A stretch of DNA of 14,914 nucleotides from an uncultured Blautia sp. (GTDB taxonomy: Bacteria > Bacillota_A > Clostridia > Lachnospirales > Lachnospiraceae): assembly GCA_905209435.1 (NCBI GenBank), contig CAJLTE010000078.1, positions 1 through 14,914 of the forward strand, given 5' to 3'. Both the position numbers and the translations under genes were made by a program. Below, one piece after another: positions 1 through 6,729 of this stretch (position 1 is the first letter of the stretch; every line of letters begins with the position of its first letter). The notes beneath the pieces are model-generated. The model did no database searches. It worked only from the letters and a program-made list of their open reading frames with translations, and was not told the DNA's origin.

Positions 1-362
1 AAGTACGGCTGGAGGATACCATTCCTTATAAACAGATTATATTTAAGAAGAGAAGCGGCCTGAGACAGATCATTGACGGACTGTTTGAATGTATCGGACA
101 GACACCGGATGTAGCATATGAAATTGACGAAGATCAGGTTGCTGCTGGATTTGTATCTAATGGATTTGGTATCTGTGTGGCACCGAATATTCCAATCCTG
201 CAGTCACTGAATGTAAAAATCCTGCCACTGGTTTCTCCAAGCTGGCAGAGGAACTTCTATATGGCGATGCTGAAGAACGTGTACCATCCACCGGTTGTGG
301 AAGCATTTAAGAAGTATGTGATCGAGCAGGCACAGAAAGAATGGGATTATAAGACAAGCTAA
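1..362 (+). CDS. LysR-type transcriptional regulator, C-terminal part (5' end outside window)
   Basis: The frame is open from the window edge (first whole codon at base 3) and gives 119 residues ending in TAA. The residues fit the second half of a LysR substrate-binding domain: a short stretch resembling the central beta strand and helix (AGFVSNGFGICVAPNIPIL), then a VKILPL strand, then the terminal aromatic-rich strand and helix (QRNFYMAMLKN, followed by VVEAFKKYVIEQA). The DNA-binding helix-turn-helix would lie upstream of the window and is not seen. Family members bind a small effector and control a target operon that is often divergent, so the target is probably to the left of the window. 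The gene is convergent with the metal/redox cassette, which argues against simple divergent control of it. The family call is fairly secure; the ligand is unknown. Confidence 0.75.
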   Translation, partial: VRLEDTIPYKQIIFKKRSGLRQIIDGLFECIGQTPDVAYEIDEDQVAAGFVSNGFGICVAPNIPILQSLNVKILPLVSPSWQRNFYMAMLKNVYHPPVVEAFKKYVIEQAQKEWDYKTS

Positions 363-365
363 ATA

Positions 366-432
366 CAAAAAGACCGTTTTTATATACAACATTGTATCTT
401 TATAAGCACATGTATATAGAAAACGGTCTTTG
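366..432. terminator. Bidirectional intrinsic terminator between convergent genes
   Basis: Long inverted repeat: the arm AAAGACCGTTTTTATATAC (about 368-387) pairs with GTATATAGAAAACGGTCTTT (about 412-431), leaving a loop of about 24 bases. It starts six bases after the LysR stop and lies 46 bases beyond the stop of the minus-strand lipoprotein gene. On the minus strand the stem is followed by TTTTTGTATTT, and on the plus strand by TTTGTTTATG, so it can serve both genes; the minus-strand T-run is better. Confidence 0.8.
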
Positions 433-477
433 TTTATGTGATTGTAAATTTCTTTGCCATATGTTGCCAGCATTGGA

Positions 478-990
478 TTATGCCTTTTTCCAGTTTGAGA
501 AAATATCAGCGGAATCTTTCAGAAAATCATAGGAAATTTCTATTTCTTCATCTGTCACTGTTTTATTCTCATCCAGGATTGGCCATGGATCGCATCCCCT
601 GGAGATTTCTCCTACCTGATCCATGGTAAATGAATTTCCACAGTTCTGGCAGACCAGCTTATCGCCCTCCTGTTTATAGTATCCTTTGCCGGAATCATAG
701 CATATCTGGCAGGTGTTGAATGCTGTGCGTATGATTCCTGTGGAATCTTTTACTGCGATCACTTCCATTTCTGTGCCATCTACATCTACCGGGTAAAATT
801 TTGCATTTTCAGACAGTTCATCTGTCGGAATGCTCAATGCATTGCCAGAAGTTACTTTTGTTACCTCATTTGTCGTATTTTCAGAAGTTTGTGCTGTTGT
901 CGAAGTTTCTGCTGCTTTTTCTTTTCCGCATCCCGCAAATGCTGTGATCAGTATCGCTGTTGTCATGACTGCTGCAACTATTTTTTTCAT
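478..990 (-). CDS. Lipoprotein with FtrD-like (DUF2318) multi-cysteine domain
   Basis: 170 residues. The N-terminus is a lipoprotein signal: MKK, a hydrophobic stretch and a lipobox ending AFAG-C21. A Ser/Thr/Glu-rich linker follows to about residue 55. The folded domain (about 60-170) carries C94-Q-I-C97, C114-Q-N-C117 and C133 in GCDPWPI, the pattern of the DUF2318/FtrD-like iron-sulfur domain known from bacterial ferrous-iron uptake systems. The protein is therefore expected outside the cell, anchored to the membrane, binding a metal or Fe-S centre or acting as a thiol relay. The start has AGGAG eight bases upstream. It lies 17 bases after the HMA/cupredoxin membrane protein, so the two are co-transcribed and probably act together. 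No FTR1 permease or ABC genes of a classical Ftr system are present here, so function in iron uptake is not established. Family call good; substrate unknown. Confidence 0.8.
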   Translation of the reverse strand: MKKIVAAVMTTAILITAFAGCGKEKAAETSTTAQTSENTTNEVTKVTSGNALSIPTDELSENAKFYPVDVDGTEMEVIAVKDSTGIIRTAFNTCQICYDSGKGYYKQEGDKLVCQNCGNSFTMDQVGEISRGCDPWPILDENKTVTDEEIEISYDFLKDSADIFSNWKKA

Positions 991-1007
991 TCTTCTGTCT
1001 CCTCATA

Positions 1008-2345
1008 TCAATTATTTTCCACATGGATTTTCCCTGTGATCATTCCCATCCAGCAGGTATAAGTATAAGTTCCTGCCTGTTCAGGTGTGAATTTTATTAT
1101 GTTTTTTCCCTCTGTAAAAGTATGCTCCAGACCAAAATCCTGCAGGAGTATCTTATAATTACATCCGTTGATGTTGTCTTCTGCTGCTTCAATCTCCCAC
1201 TCCACCGGCTCACCTGCTCTGACAGTGATATCCGGATATTTGCCGGACTGAAGCTGGCTGTAGACATATTGTGTCCCGTTCTTTTCAACTGCTGTATCTC
1301 CTGTTTCCTGTGAACCTGTGTCTGCCATCCGGGATACCTGCAGAGAGTTCAGTCCAGTCAGAGCAGTTCCCTGTGTCATCATCGAAAGCCCCATGACCAC
1401 AATTAAAATTGAACCTGCCTTCAATACCAGTCCTGTAAAGCGTTTCCCAAGAAAAGCTACTGCAGAGCCAAATCCCAGCATCAGTGGAACCGTACCAATA
1501 CTGAAACAAAACATGGAAAATGCACCTGCCAGTGGATTCCCGGATGCCAGAGCTATGATCTGTACAGACTGTAATGGTCCGCATGGCATAAGTCCATTGC
1601 ACAACCCTATAATAAAGGGAGTTCTTTTCTTATTTCCTGCCCTTTTATAGAAAAGAGGAATTCGGATCCTGAATTTTCGAAGCCACGGAAAAATCCCCAG
1701 CATATTGATCCCCATAATGATCATAAGAGTTCCTGCTGCCAGTTTCAGAATTCCCTGGATCAGCGATGAGGTCTGCAAATCTGCACCAAATCCGGCTAGT
1801 CCACCGACTGCCCCCAGGATTCCGCCGACTGCCGTATAGGAAACTACCCGTCCCGCATTGTAAAGAAAAGAATTTCTGAACATGGCTCTTGAAATTTCCT
1901 CAGATATATCTTTCTGCAATGTCTGGGACAGATTAATGCCTCCACACATGGCGATACAATGTACGGAAGTGAGCAGTCCGATCACAAATAACATTCCATA
2001 GCTCATTCCCGAATCCGCAAGCGAGGCAGGCACAAGATAATTCAAAATCCCGAAACATTGTAATATTCCAAACAGTACCACGATCAGCAGAATCTCTGCA
2101 ATTGACTGCAGTATCTTCTTTTTGCCGGACAGCTTTTCAGAGAATGCAGAATATCCCATTTTATTTATGATATCTGTGATCTGCTTCAAAGATATCCGAT
2201 CCGGATTATAGGAAAAAGAAGCTTCACCTGTCTCATAGCTTACGGATATATCTGTCAGATCCAGATCCTTTTTTAGTTCATTTTCTATCCTTGTCTGGCA
2301 ATTTATGCAGGTCATTCCATCAATATATATTCTTGCCTGTTTCAT
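1008..2345 (-). CDS. HMA domain - SafE/DsbD_2-like membrane core - cupredoxin fusion protein
   Basis: 445 residues in three parts. Residues 1-70 form a heavy-metal-associated domain with GMTC13-I-N-C16 near the start, as in copper chaperones and P-type ATPase N-termini. Residues 79-326 hold seven hydrophobic segments with the motifs HC130-IAMC134-GG and LMPC255-GP, typical of the TauE/SafE-UreH-like (DsbD_2, COG2836) transporter family. Residues 355-445 form a cupredoxin-like domain with NGC395NY and C431-W-M-G-M as probable copper ligands. An odd helix number puts the HMA domain inside and the cupredoxin outside. Similar fusions are usually annotated as sulfite exporter family proteins, but the metal domains point to copper or another soft metal. 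ATG start with GGAC about seven bases upstream. A sigma-A promoter and an inverted repeat lie upstream; the FtrD-like lipoprotein follows 17 bases downstream. Domain calls are good; transport substrate and direction are inference. Confidence 0.85.
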   Translation of the reverse strand: MKQARIYIDGMTCINCQTRIENELKKDLDLTDISVSYETGEASFSYNPDRISLKQITDIINKMGYSAFSEKLSGKKKILQSIAEILLIVVLFGILQCFGILNYLVPASLADSGMSYGMLFVIGLLTSVHCIAMCGGINLSQTLQKDISEEISRAMFRNSFLYNAGRVVSYTAVGGILGAVGGLAGFGADLQTSSLIQGILKLAAGTLMIIMGINMLGIFPWLRKFRIRIPLFYKRAGNKKRTPFIIGLCNGLMPCGPLQSVQIIALASGNPLAGAFSMFCFSIGTVPLMLGFGSAVAFLGKRFTGLVLKAGSILIVVMGLSMMTQGTALTGLNSLQVSRMADTGSQETGDTAVEKNGTQYVYSQLQSGKYPDITVRAGEPVEWEIEAAEDNINGCNYKILLQDFGLEHTFTEGKNIIKFTPEQAGTYTYTCWMGMITGKIHVENN

Positions 2346-2372
2346 GATCCGTCCTTTCTTATGACATAAAGA

Positions 2373-2413
2373 AAACTGTAACCATAGATTTTATGTTTCT
2401 ATCATTACAGTTT
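2373..2413 (-). promoter_or_regulatory. Leader inverted repeat (operator or attenuator) of the metal/redox operon
   Basis: Arms AAACTGTAACCATAGA (2373-2388) and TCTATCATTACAGTTT (2398-2413) match at 14 of 16 positions around a nine-base loop. The repeat starts about 20 bases after the predicted transcription start and ends 27 bases before the ATG. In RNA it would form a long hairpin followed by UUUUCUUUAUG, a weak U-run, so it could be an attenuator; as DNA it could bind a metal-responsive repressor. I do not recognise a CopY box or a CsoR box in it. The symmetry is seen directly; the role is inference. Confidence 0.6.
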
Positions 2414-2440
2414 ATTTATTATCATATTATTTTGATAGGA

Positions 2441-2469
2441 ATTATATAGTAGTTTTTTATTGTCGTCAA
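2441..2469 (-). promoter_or_regulatory. Sigma-A promoter of the metal/redox operon
   Basis: Read on the minus strand, TTGACG (2469-2464) and TATAAT (2446-2441) are separated by 17 bases, close to the sigma-A consensus. The predicted start near 2434 leaves a leader of about 90 bases that contains the 2373-2413 inverted repeat. Confidence 0.85.
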
Positions 2470-2561
2470 CTATGGAGTACGGAATTTCACAAAATTTTCA
2501 CTTACATAATATCCTCCAAGCAAGTGGATATTCTCAGACCCCAGTTTTTTCATTTTTGCAC

Positions 2562-2612
2562 AAAAAGGGATTGCTTTCCATAGCCAGTCATCAGGCTATG
2601 GAAAGCAATCCC
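2562..2612 (-). terminator. Intrinsic terminator of the chorismate mutase-shikimate kinase gene
   Basis: A perfect 19-bp stem (arms 2567-2585 and 2594-2612, eight-base loop) starts 18 bases after the gene's stop codon and is followed on the minus strand by TTTTTG. This is a textbook intrinsic terminator, and it isolates the gene from the metal/redox operon. Confidence 0.95.
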
Positions 2613-2630
2613 CGTTATTGTATTCCTTAA

Positions 2631-3416
2631 TTATTTCTCATCCATAGTACGAAGTCTGTGTACCAGTTCTTCGCAGATCTCCAGTTCGTTCTTGCCGTCA
2701 GTTTCAATGATAATGTCGGCTGCTGCCTCATATTTGGCACGACGTTTCTCCATCAGGTCTGCGATAAATGGAACTGTTTTGTTGTTCTCGATCAGTGGAC
2801 GGTCATGGTTATCTTTGACACGATCGAGAATTGTCTCTGGTTTCGCAGTAAGGAGAACGACACGTCCATTCTTCTTCATTTCTACTACATTGCACTCTCT
2901 CATCGGAGTACCGCCACCGCAGGAGATTACTACATTGCTGCGTGACTGCATTTCAATGAGCAGGTTTGTTTCGAGGTCACGGAAATACTGCTCGCCATAT
3001 GTTTCGAAGATATCGGAAATGCTCATTCCCTGTCTCTCGGCAATGATCTGATCCATCTCTACGACGTCCATGGCAAATACGTTCTTAAGGAAATCAGAAA
3101 TTGTGGACTTTCCTGCACCCATGAAGCCAATCAGTACGATGTTATAGTTGAAGAGCTTTCTTGCCTGAATACGTTTACTGTTAGTGCGGATGCAGTCAAA
3201 TACATCAGCTACCTCGTCTTTATGGCGTCTGCCTTCCATTCGGTTCTCAAGCCATTCTTTCTGCTTTGCTTCCTGCTCCGGCTGTAAAATCTGAAGTCCG
3301 TTGGCTTCTTTATATGCCATGATGTCCTCTACGATTCTGTTTCGCATGATAAGCGCATCCAGAATAATCTCATCACACTGGCCAAGACTCTCTCTGAGTA
3401 TTTCTAACTGATTCAT
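2631..3416 (-). CDS. aroK: Chorismate mutase (AroQ-type) - shikimate kinase fusion
   Basis: 261 residues from an ATG with AGAGGA seven bases upstream; a TTG 39 bases earlier lacks such a site. Residues 1-86 resemble the helical AroQ chorismate mutase: R8, R25, K36, E49, S80 and Q84 align with the E. coli active-site residues R11, R28, K39, E52, S84 and Q88. The positions matching D48 and R51 are both glutamine (Q45, Q48). Residues 91-258 are a complete shikimate kinase: Walker A GFMGAGKST (97-105), shikimate-binding D122 and R146, CGGG (166-169), the lid motif DRPLI (205-209) and RRAKYEAAAD. The kinase makes shikimate 3-phosphate in the aromatic pathway; the mutase converts chorismate to prephenate, further along the same route. 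The gene is monocistronic, with its own promoter and terminator. Kinase activity is well supported; mutase activity is less sure. Confidence 0.9.
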   Translation of the reverse strand: MNQLEILRESLGQCDEIILDALIMRNRIVEDIMAYKEANGLQILQPEQEAKQKEWLENRMEGRRHKDEVADVFDCIRTNSKRIQARKLFNYNIVLIGFMGAGKSTISDFLKNVFAMDVVEMDQIIAERQGMSISDIFETYGEQYFRDLETNLLIEMQSRSNVVISCGGGTPMRECNVVEMKKNGRVVLLTAKPETILDRVKDNHDRPLIENNKTVPFIADLMEKRRAKYEAAADIIIETDGKNELEICEELVHRLRTMDEK

Positions 3417-3750
3417 ATCTTTTTCCTCTGTCTTTCCTATACTTTCTGATAGCAAACCGGGCCAAATACTTTGATCCCAGTTTTTACTGTTAATTTTTAT
3501 TATATCAATGGTTCTTTAGTATATCAACCCTTTAAATCATTAAATTGTCACATCCAATTCATAGAATATTTCTATCAATCAGATAATCTATTCTATTATA
3601 CTTCACTTTTTATATTCGCCAGTCTAAGAATCATCTTTTCTTTTTGCAGATAATTCTGCTAAATATAAGATTCCCTTATACAAGCCAGATAGCCCATAAA
3701 TATATAAAAGCATATCATCTCCTGCAATTACATATTTTAAGGTTTACCAC
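3417..3750 (-). other. AT-rich intergenic region holding the kinase promoter
   Basis: 334 bases without a convincing gene. The half nearest the kinase holds its promoter and leader. The rest (3528-3750) is AT-rich, with only weak hairpins: TATAAG/CTTATA around 3665-3682 and GCAGA/TCTGC around 3645-3658. I see no strong terminator for the carboxypeptidase that ends at 3751. A 60-codon plus-strand frame at 3471-3653 has no ribosome binding site or recognisable protein features and is not called. Confidence 0.6.
3499..3527 (-). promoter_or_regulatory. Sigma-A promoter of the chorismate mutase-shikimate kinase gene
   Basis: On the minus strand, TTGATA (3527-3522) and a consensus TATAAT (3504-3499) are separated by 17 bases. 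The predicted start near 3492 gives a leader of about 75 bases before the ATG at 3416. Confidence 0.85.
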
Positions 3751-4989
3751 TTAATGGAAAAATCCATGAAATACTTTCTCTACATACCATTTAAGGCTGA
3801 TCTTCTCCACCGATTTCTCCGCATAGACCGGATAGGAATCGATCAGTTTTCCGTTCAGATAATAGGCAATACGTCCCAGTTTCTCCCCTTTCAGAACCGG
3901 AGCGCTGACCTTTCGCGGTATTTCTGTGCGACAGGTTACTGTTTCGCCTTTTTTTAGAAGTAATTTCTTATTACGGTCATCTGCTGTGACACTGCATTTA
4001 CCCCTCAGATAGATCTGTGTTCCTATATCCTGATCGCCTTCTACCCCGTCTGTAACCAGAATTTTTTCTGTTTGCGGTTCCTTCCAGTAAGTTTCGTAAT
4101 TATAATTGTAAGACCCATAGCTTAGCAATTTTTTTGTATCACTCCATTTATAAGTCTTGTGATTTGGCCATCCACATCCCAGAAGGCTGACTACAAATGT
4201 CCTGCCGTCTTTTTTCCAGGCACATACATAACAATAACCTGCCTGAGAAGTGTAGCCGGTTTTTCCCGCAAGAACTCCGTCCATCATGTCTAACAGTGCA
4301 TTGGCATTATGTACGGAAAAGCTTCTCTTTCCTGTAATCTCGGAAAATGTATAATCTCTGGTCTGTGCGATGTGCAGAAATGTTTTGTTTTTGATAGCAT
4401 ATCGCATGATCAGTGCCAGGTCTCTGGCTGTTGTATGATGTTTTCCATTCTCATCTTCCGCATCCAGGCCGTTAGGAGTAATAAAATAGGTATCCTTACA
4501 TCCAATCTGCGCTGCTTTGCGATTCAACATTCTGGCAAACCCTTCTACGGAACCGCCGCAGTGTTCTGCTATGGCAACTGCTGTATCATTGTGACTCTTA
4601 AGCATCAAAGAATATAGCAAATCCTCCAGATAATACTGTTCCCCTTTCTGCAGACCCAGTTTCACTTCAGGCTGAGAAGCTGCTTTCTGGGAAACCTGCA
4701 CGTAATCGTCGCCTGGTGCACTTTCCAGAGCTACGATACATGTGAGTACTTTTGTTGTGCTGGCGTTTGCCAGAGGTGTTTCTCCTTCTTTCTCATAAAG
4801 TACCCTGCCGGAATCTCCGTCCATAAGGACCGCAGATAATGCATGCAGTTCTGTTGGTTCCTCTGCAACAGGTGTCATGTCTACTGTCTGGGGTATCTTG
4901 TACGTTTCCCCTTGTGCGGAAACATAAGTCTGCGTAAACAATAATACCGCCGTCACAAACGTGACAGCGGCAATATGTCTGATCTTCAT
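3751..4989 (-). CDS. D-alanyl-D-alanine carboxypeptidase (DacF/PBP5-like), first copy
   Basis: 412 residues. Signal peptide at 1-25 (KIR, a hydrophobic core, then VSA before Q26), so the enzyme is exported. All three penicillin-binding motifs are present: S77-T-T-K80 with the nucleophilic serine, S132-H-N134 and K243-T-G245. A beta-rich C-terminal domain typical of PBP5 enzymes follows from about residue 300. The protein ends with an aromatic and basic stretch that could associate with the membrane, as in other PBP5-type enzymes. It trims the terminal D-alanine from peptidoglycan pentapeptides and so limits cross-linking. The ATG chosen has GAGG six bases upstream; a GTG twelve bases earlier is less likely. 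It lies downstream of scpA, scpB and the phospholipase C-like gene, with a 167-base gap, so it may be read from the same transcript or from its own weak promoter. Confidence 0.9.
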   Translation of the reverse strand: MKIRHIAAVTFVTAVLLFTQTYVSAQGETYKIPQTVDMTPVAEEPTELHALSAVLMDGDSGRVLYEKEGETPLANASTTKVLTCIVALESAPGDDYVQVSQKAASQPEVKLGLQKGEQYYLEDLLYSLMLKSHNDTAVAIAEHCGGSVEGFARMLNRKAAQIGCKDTYFITPNGLDAEDENGKHHTTARDLALIMRYAIKNKTFLHIAQTRDYTFSEITGKRSFSVHNANALLDMMDGVLAGKTGYTSQAGYCYVCAWKKDGRTFVVSLLGCGWPNHKTYKWSDTKKLLSYGSYNYNYETYWKEPQTEKILVTDGVEGDQDIGTQIYLRGKCSVTADDRNKKLLLKKGETVTCRTEIPRKVSAPVLKGEKLGRIAYYLNGKLIDSYPVYAEKSVEKISLKWYVEKVFHGFFH

Positions 4990-5156
4990 ACTCCACCTCA
5001 CATGTCCGGCACTACTTACTGCATTAATATTTCAGCAGATCTTTTCTTTATCTGTAAATTAATCCGCAAACTTATCAATGCTTATAAAATAATTTATGCC
5101 AACATGTCCGGAATATGTCTAACGTAAAGTATAAATTTGTATTGTAGAAAAAACGG

Positions 5157-5957
5157 TTATCCATTATAAGTACAGTTCCATCGTGCACTCAGATGATATG
5201 CACCTTCTCTTAAAGTATAAAGTTCTTTCAGATATTCAACCGTTTCAGGTATGGCTTCTCTGTACAGCCTTTCCAGCTCCGGCATTGGTGCTTTTGCTTC
5301 TTCTACCGCTCCTTCAGTCATGAAATGCTCAATCAGAGAACCGATAGATCTACCGCCTAACCCCAGAAGTCTGCCTATGATACGACGTTTCCTTCCATGG
5401 TCATCACATACCATGAAATTTGTGAGGAATTTCATCATTTTAATGGAAATATATATGTTTACGGTTTTTACCAGAGGAATAGCTCTGTGGATCACTCTGG
5501 CATATTCCATCTTTGGAATAATTCCGCAGGCAGGATAATAGTGGTCCGGGTCCTTGCCAGTTTCTTCCATAAGCACACGATCAAATTCTTTCTCCAGCAC
5601 AATATGAGGAACAATCCCTTCTTTTGCCATCTGATTTACATAAGGATGACACGCGGAGTCCAACATATAGTGACATCCGAAACCAAGCATATAACTAAGA
5701 AGTGCCTCATCTTTATTTCTGCGGACTTGACGCATTCCCTCTTCAAAGAATGCCCGCGCTTTCTCCTGATGCATACTGATTCCAAACTGTGTAACCGGAT
5801 TCTTAGATATCATATAGTAAAACAGAACATCCGGTCCATGCAGACCAATCCTGTAGAGATCTCCATGTCTGCGGATCAGTGCTTTCATATCTGACGGCAG
5901 TCTCCTGTATACTTCTTTTCCAAATAAATCATGTGCATATGTGGTCGGCATAACCAT
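5157..5957 (-). CDS. Zinc-dependent phospholipase C family protein, no signal peptide
   Basis: 266 residues from an ATG with AGGAAG about five bases upstream; a second ATG two codons on and a TTG eight codons earlier are alternatives. The zinc-ligand pattern of the phospholipase C/S1-P1-like fold (PF00882) is visible: H9 in YAHD, D43 in HGPD, H63, H96-x3-D100, H104, and H118-x3-E122. The known secreted enzymes use a trimetal zinc site to hydrolyse phospholipids. Here there is no signal peptide, and the N-terminus starts directly with MVMPTTYAHDLFG, so the protein is probably cytosolic. Lachnospiraceae-type genomes carry such proteins as hypotheticals; the substrate is unknown. It follows scpB by 121 bases and precedes a carboxypeptidase gene. 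Family call is good; enzymatic role is inference. Confidence 0.8.
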   Translation of the reverse strand: MVMPTTYAHDLFGKEVYRRLPSDMKALIRRHGDLYRIGLHGPDVLFYYMISKNPVTQFGISMHQEKARAFFEEGMRQVRRNKDEALLSYMLGFGCHYMLDSACHPYVNQMAKEGIVPHIVLEKEFDRVLMEETGKDPDHYYPACGIIPKMEYARVIHRAIPLVKTVNIYISIKMMKFLTNFMVCDDHGRKRRIIGRLLGLGGRSIGSLIEHFMTEGAVEEAKAPMPELERLYREAIPETVEYLKELYTLREGAYHLSARWNCTYNG

Positions 5958-6017
5958 TTCCCCTTCCTGTATTTTCTTCAAGTTCTGATGTAAATTGTGT
6001 CCTATACAGTCATGTTT

Positions 6018-6086
6018 TTATTCTGCCGGACAGATAAAATCTCTTATTGCCTGGCAAATATCAAGCGGATATTCAAAGTCATACAT
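6018..6086 (-). CDS. Possible 22-residue small protein overlapping the scpB stop
   Basis: An ATG at 6086 overlaps the scpB stop codon by eight bases (GATGTATGA) and opens 22 codons (starting MYDFEYPLDICQ and ending CPAE), closed by TAA 60 bases before the phospholipase C-like start. The arrangement is typical of translational coupling. There is no own Shine-Dalgarno sequence apart from a GAGGAA about 20 bases upstream within scpB, and the peptide matches nothing I recognise. It could be real, a reinitiation leader, or chance. Confidence 0.25.
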   Translation of the reverse strand: MYDFEYPLDICQAIRDFICPAE

Positions 6087-6648
6087 CCAGTTTCAGCTGA
6101 ATTTCTTCCTCTGCTTCTGCCTTAAAATCTTCAATCTGAACCGGATCAGGTACAGGCAGGGATTCAAGATCCTGTACGCCGAAACAGCGCAAAAATTCTT
6201 CCGTAGTCCCAAGCAGAATCGGACGACCCGGAGCATCCAGTCGTCCCAGTTCTCTGACCAGATTATATTCCACCAGTTTGTTGATGGCATGGTCACATTT
6301 TACCCCTCTGATTTTCTCAATCTCTGCCTTTGTTACAGGCTGCTTGTATGCGATAATAGATAAGGTTTCCAGCATGACATCTGTAAGCACCGGTTTCTGA
6401 GGATGCAATGCGATATTGATCAGATATTCATAATATTCTTTTTTTGTACACATCTGGAAAGAATTCTCCAGTTCAATGATCTGGATACCTCTGTTCTCTT
6501 CCTGATAACGATCCATCATATTGCGAATGATCTTTCCTGTGGTCTTCTCATCCACTCCGATAGCTTTGGCGATCCGCGACAATTCTACGGAACCTCCCAT
6601 AGCAAAAAGTATTGCCTCTATAGCAGCTTCTGTCTCCTTAATCTTCAC
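6079..6648 (-). CDS. scpB: Segregation and condensation protein B
   Basis: 189 residues, the usual ScpB length. Two winged-helix domains are visible: the first opens with EAAIEAILFAMGG (8-20), the second contains VLTDVMLETLSIIAYKQPVTKAEIEKIRGV (about 86-115), followed by the conserved GRLDAPGRPILLGTTEEFLRCFG segment. ScpB works as a dimer with ScpA and the SMC ATPase to compact and separate newly replicated chromosomes near the origin. The start is GTG with GAGGAA seven bases upstream. scpA lies 81 bases upstream in the same direction, the standard scpA-scpB order. The last 24 residues are rich in Glu. Identification is secure. Confidence 0.95.
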   Translation of the reverse strand: MKIKETEAAIEAILFAMGGSVELSRIAKAIGVDEKTTGKIIRNMMDRYQEENRGIQIIELENSFQMCTKKEYYEYLINIALHPQKPVLTDVMLETLSIIAYKQPVTKAEIEKIRGVKCDHAINKLVEYNLVRELGRLDAPGRPILLGTTEEFLRCFGVQDLESLPVPDPVQIEDFKAEAEEEIQLKLDV

Positions 6649-6729
6649 TCAGTCTTCCTCATTCCTTATCCTTTATTACACATTTATCTCTTGTAAGTAC
6701 TCTGCCTCAATTCCACCTGACTCTGTCAA

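Noticed and set aside
2496..2545. Short inverted repeat ATATCC/GGATAT upstream of the metal operon promoter
   Set aside because: Only six base pairs in AT-rich DNA; expected by chance.
3471..3653. 60-codon plus-strand open frame in the intergenic region
   Set aside because: AT-rich and Phe/Tyr/Ile-heavy, no ribosome binding site, and overlaps the strong minus-strand promoter at 3499-3527.
5397..5894. 165-codon plus-strand open frame opposite the phospholipase C-like gene
   Set aside because: Antisense shadow of a gene with a conserved zinc-ligand pattern; composition is Cys/His/Phe-rich without family features.
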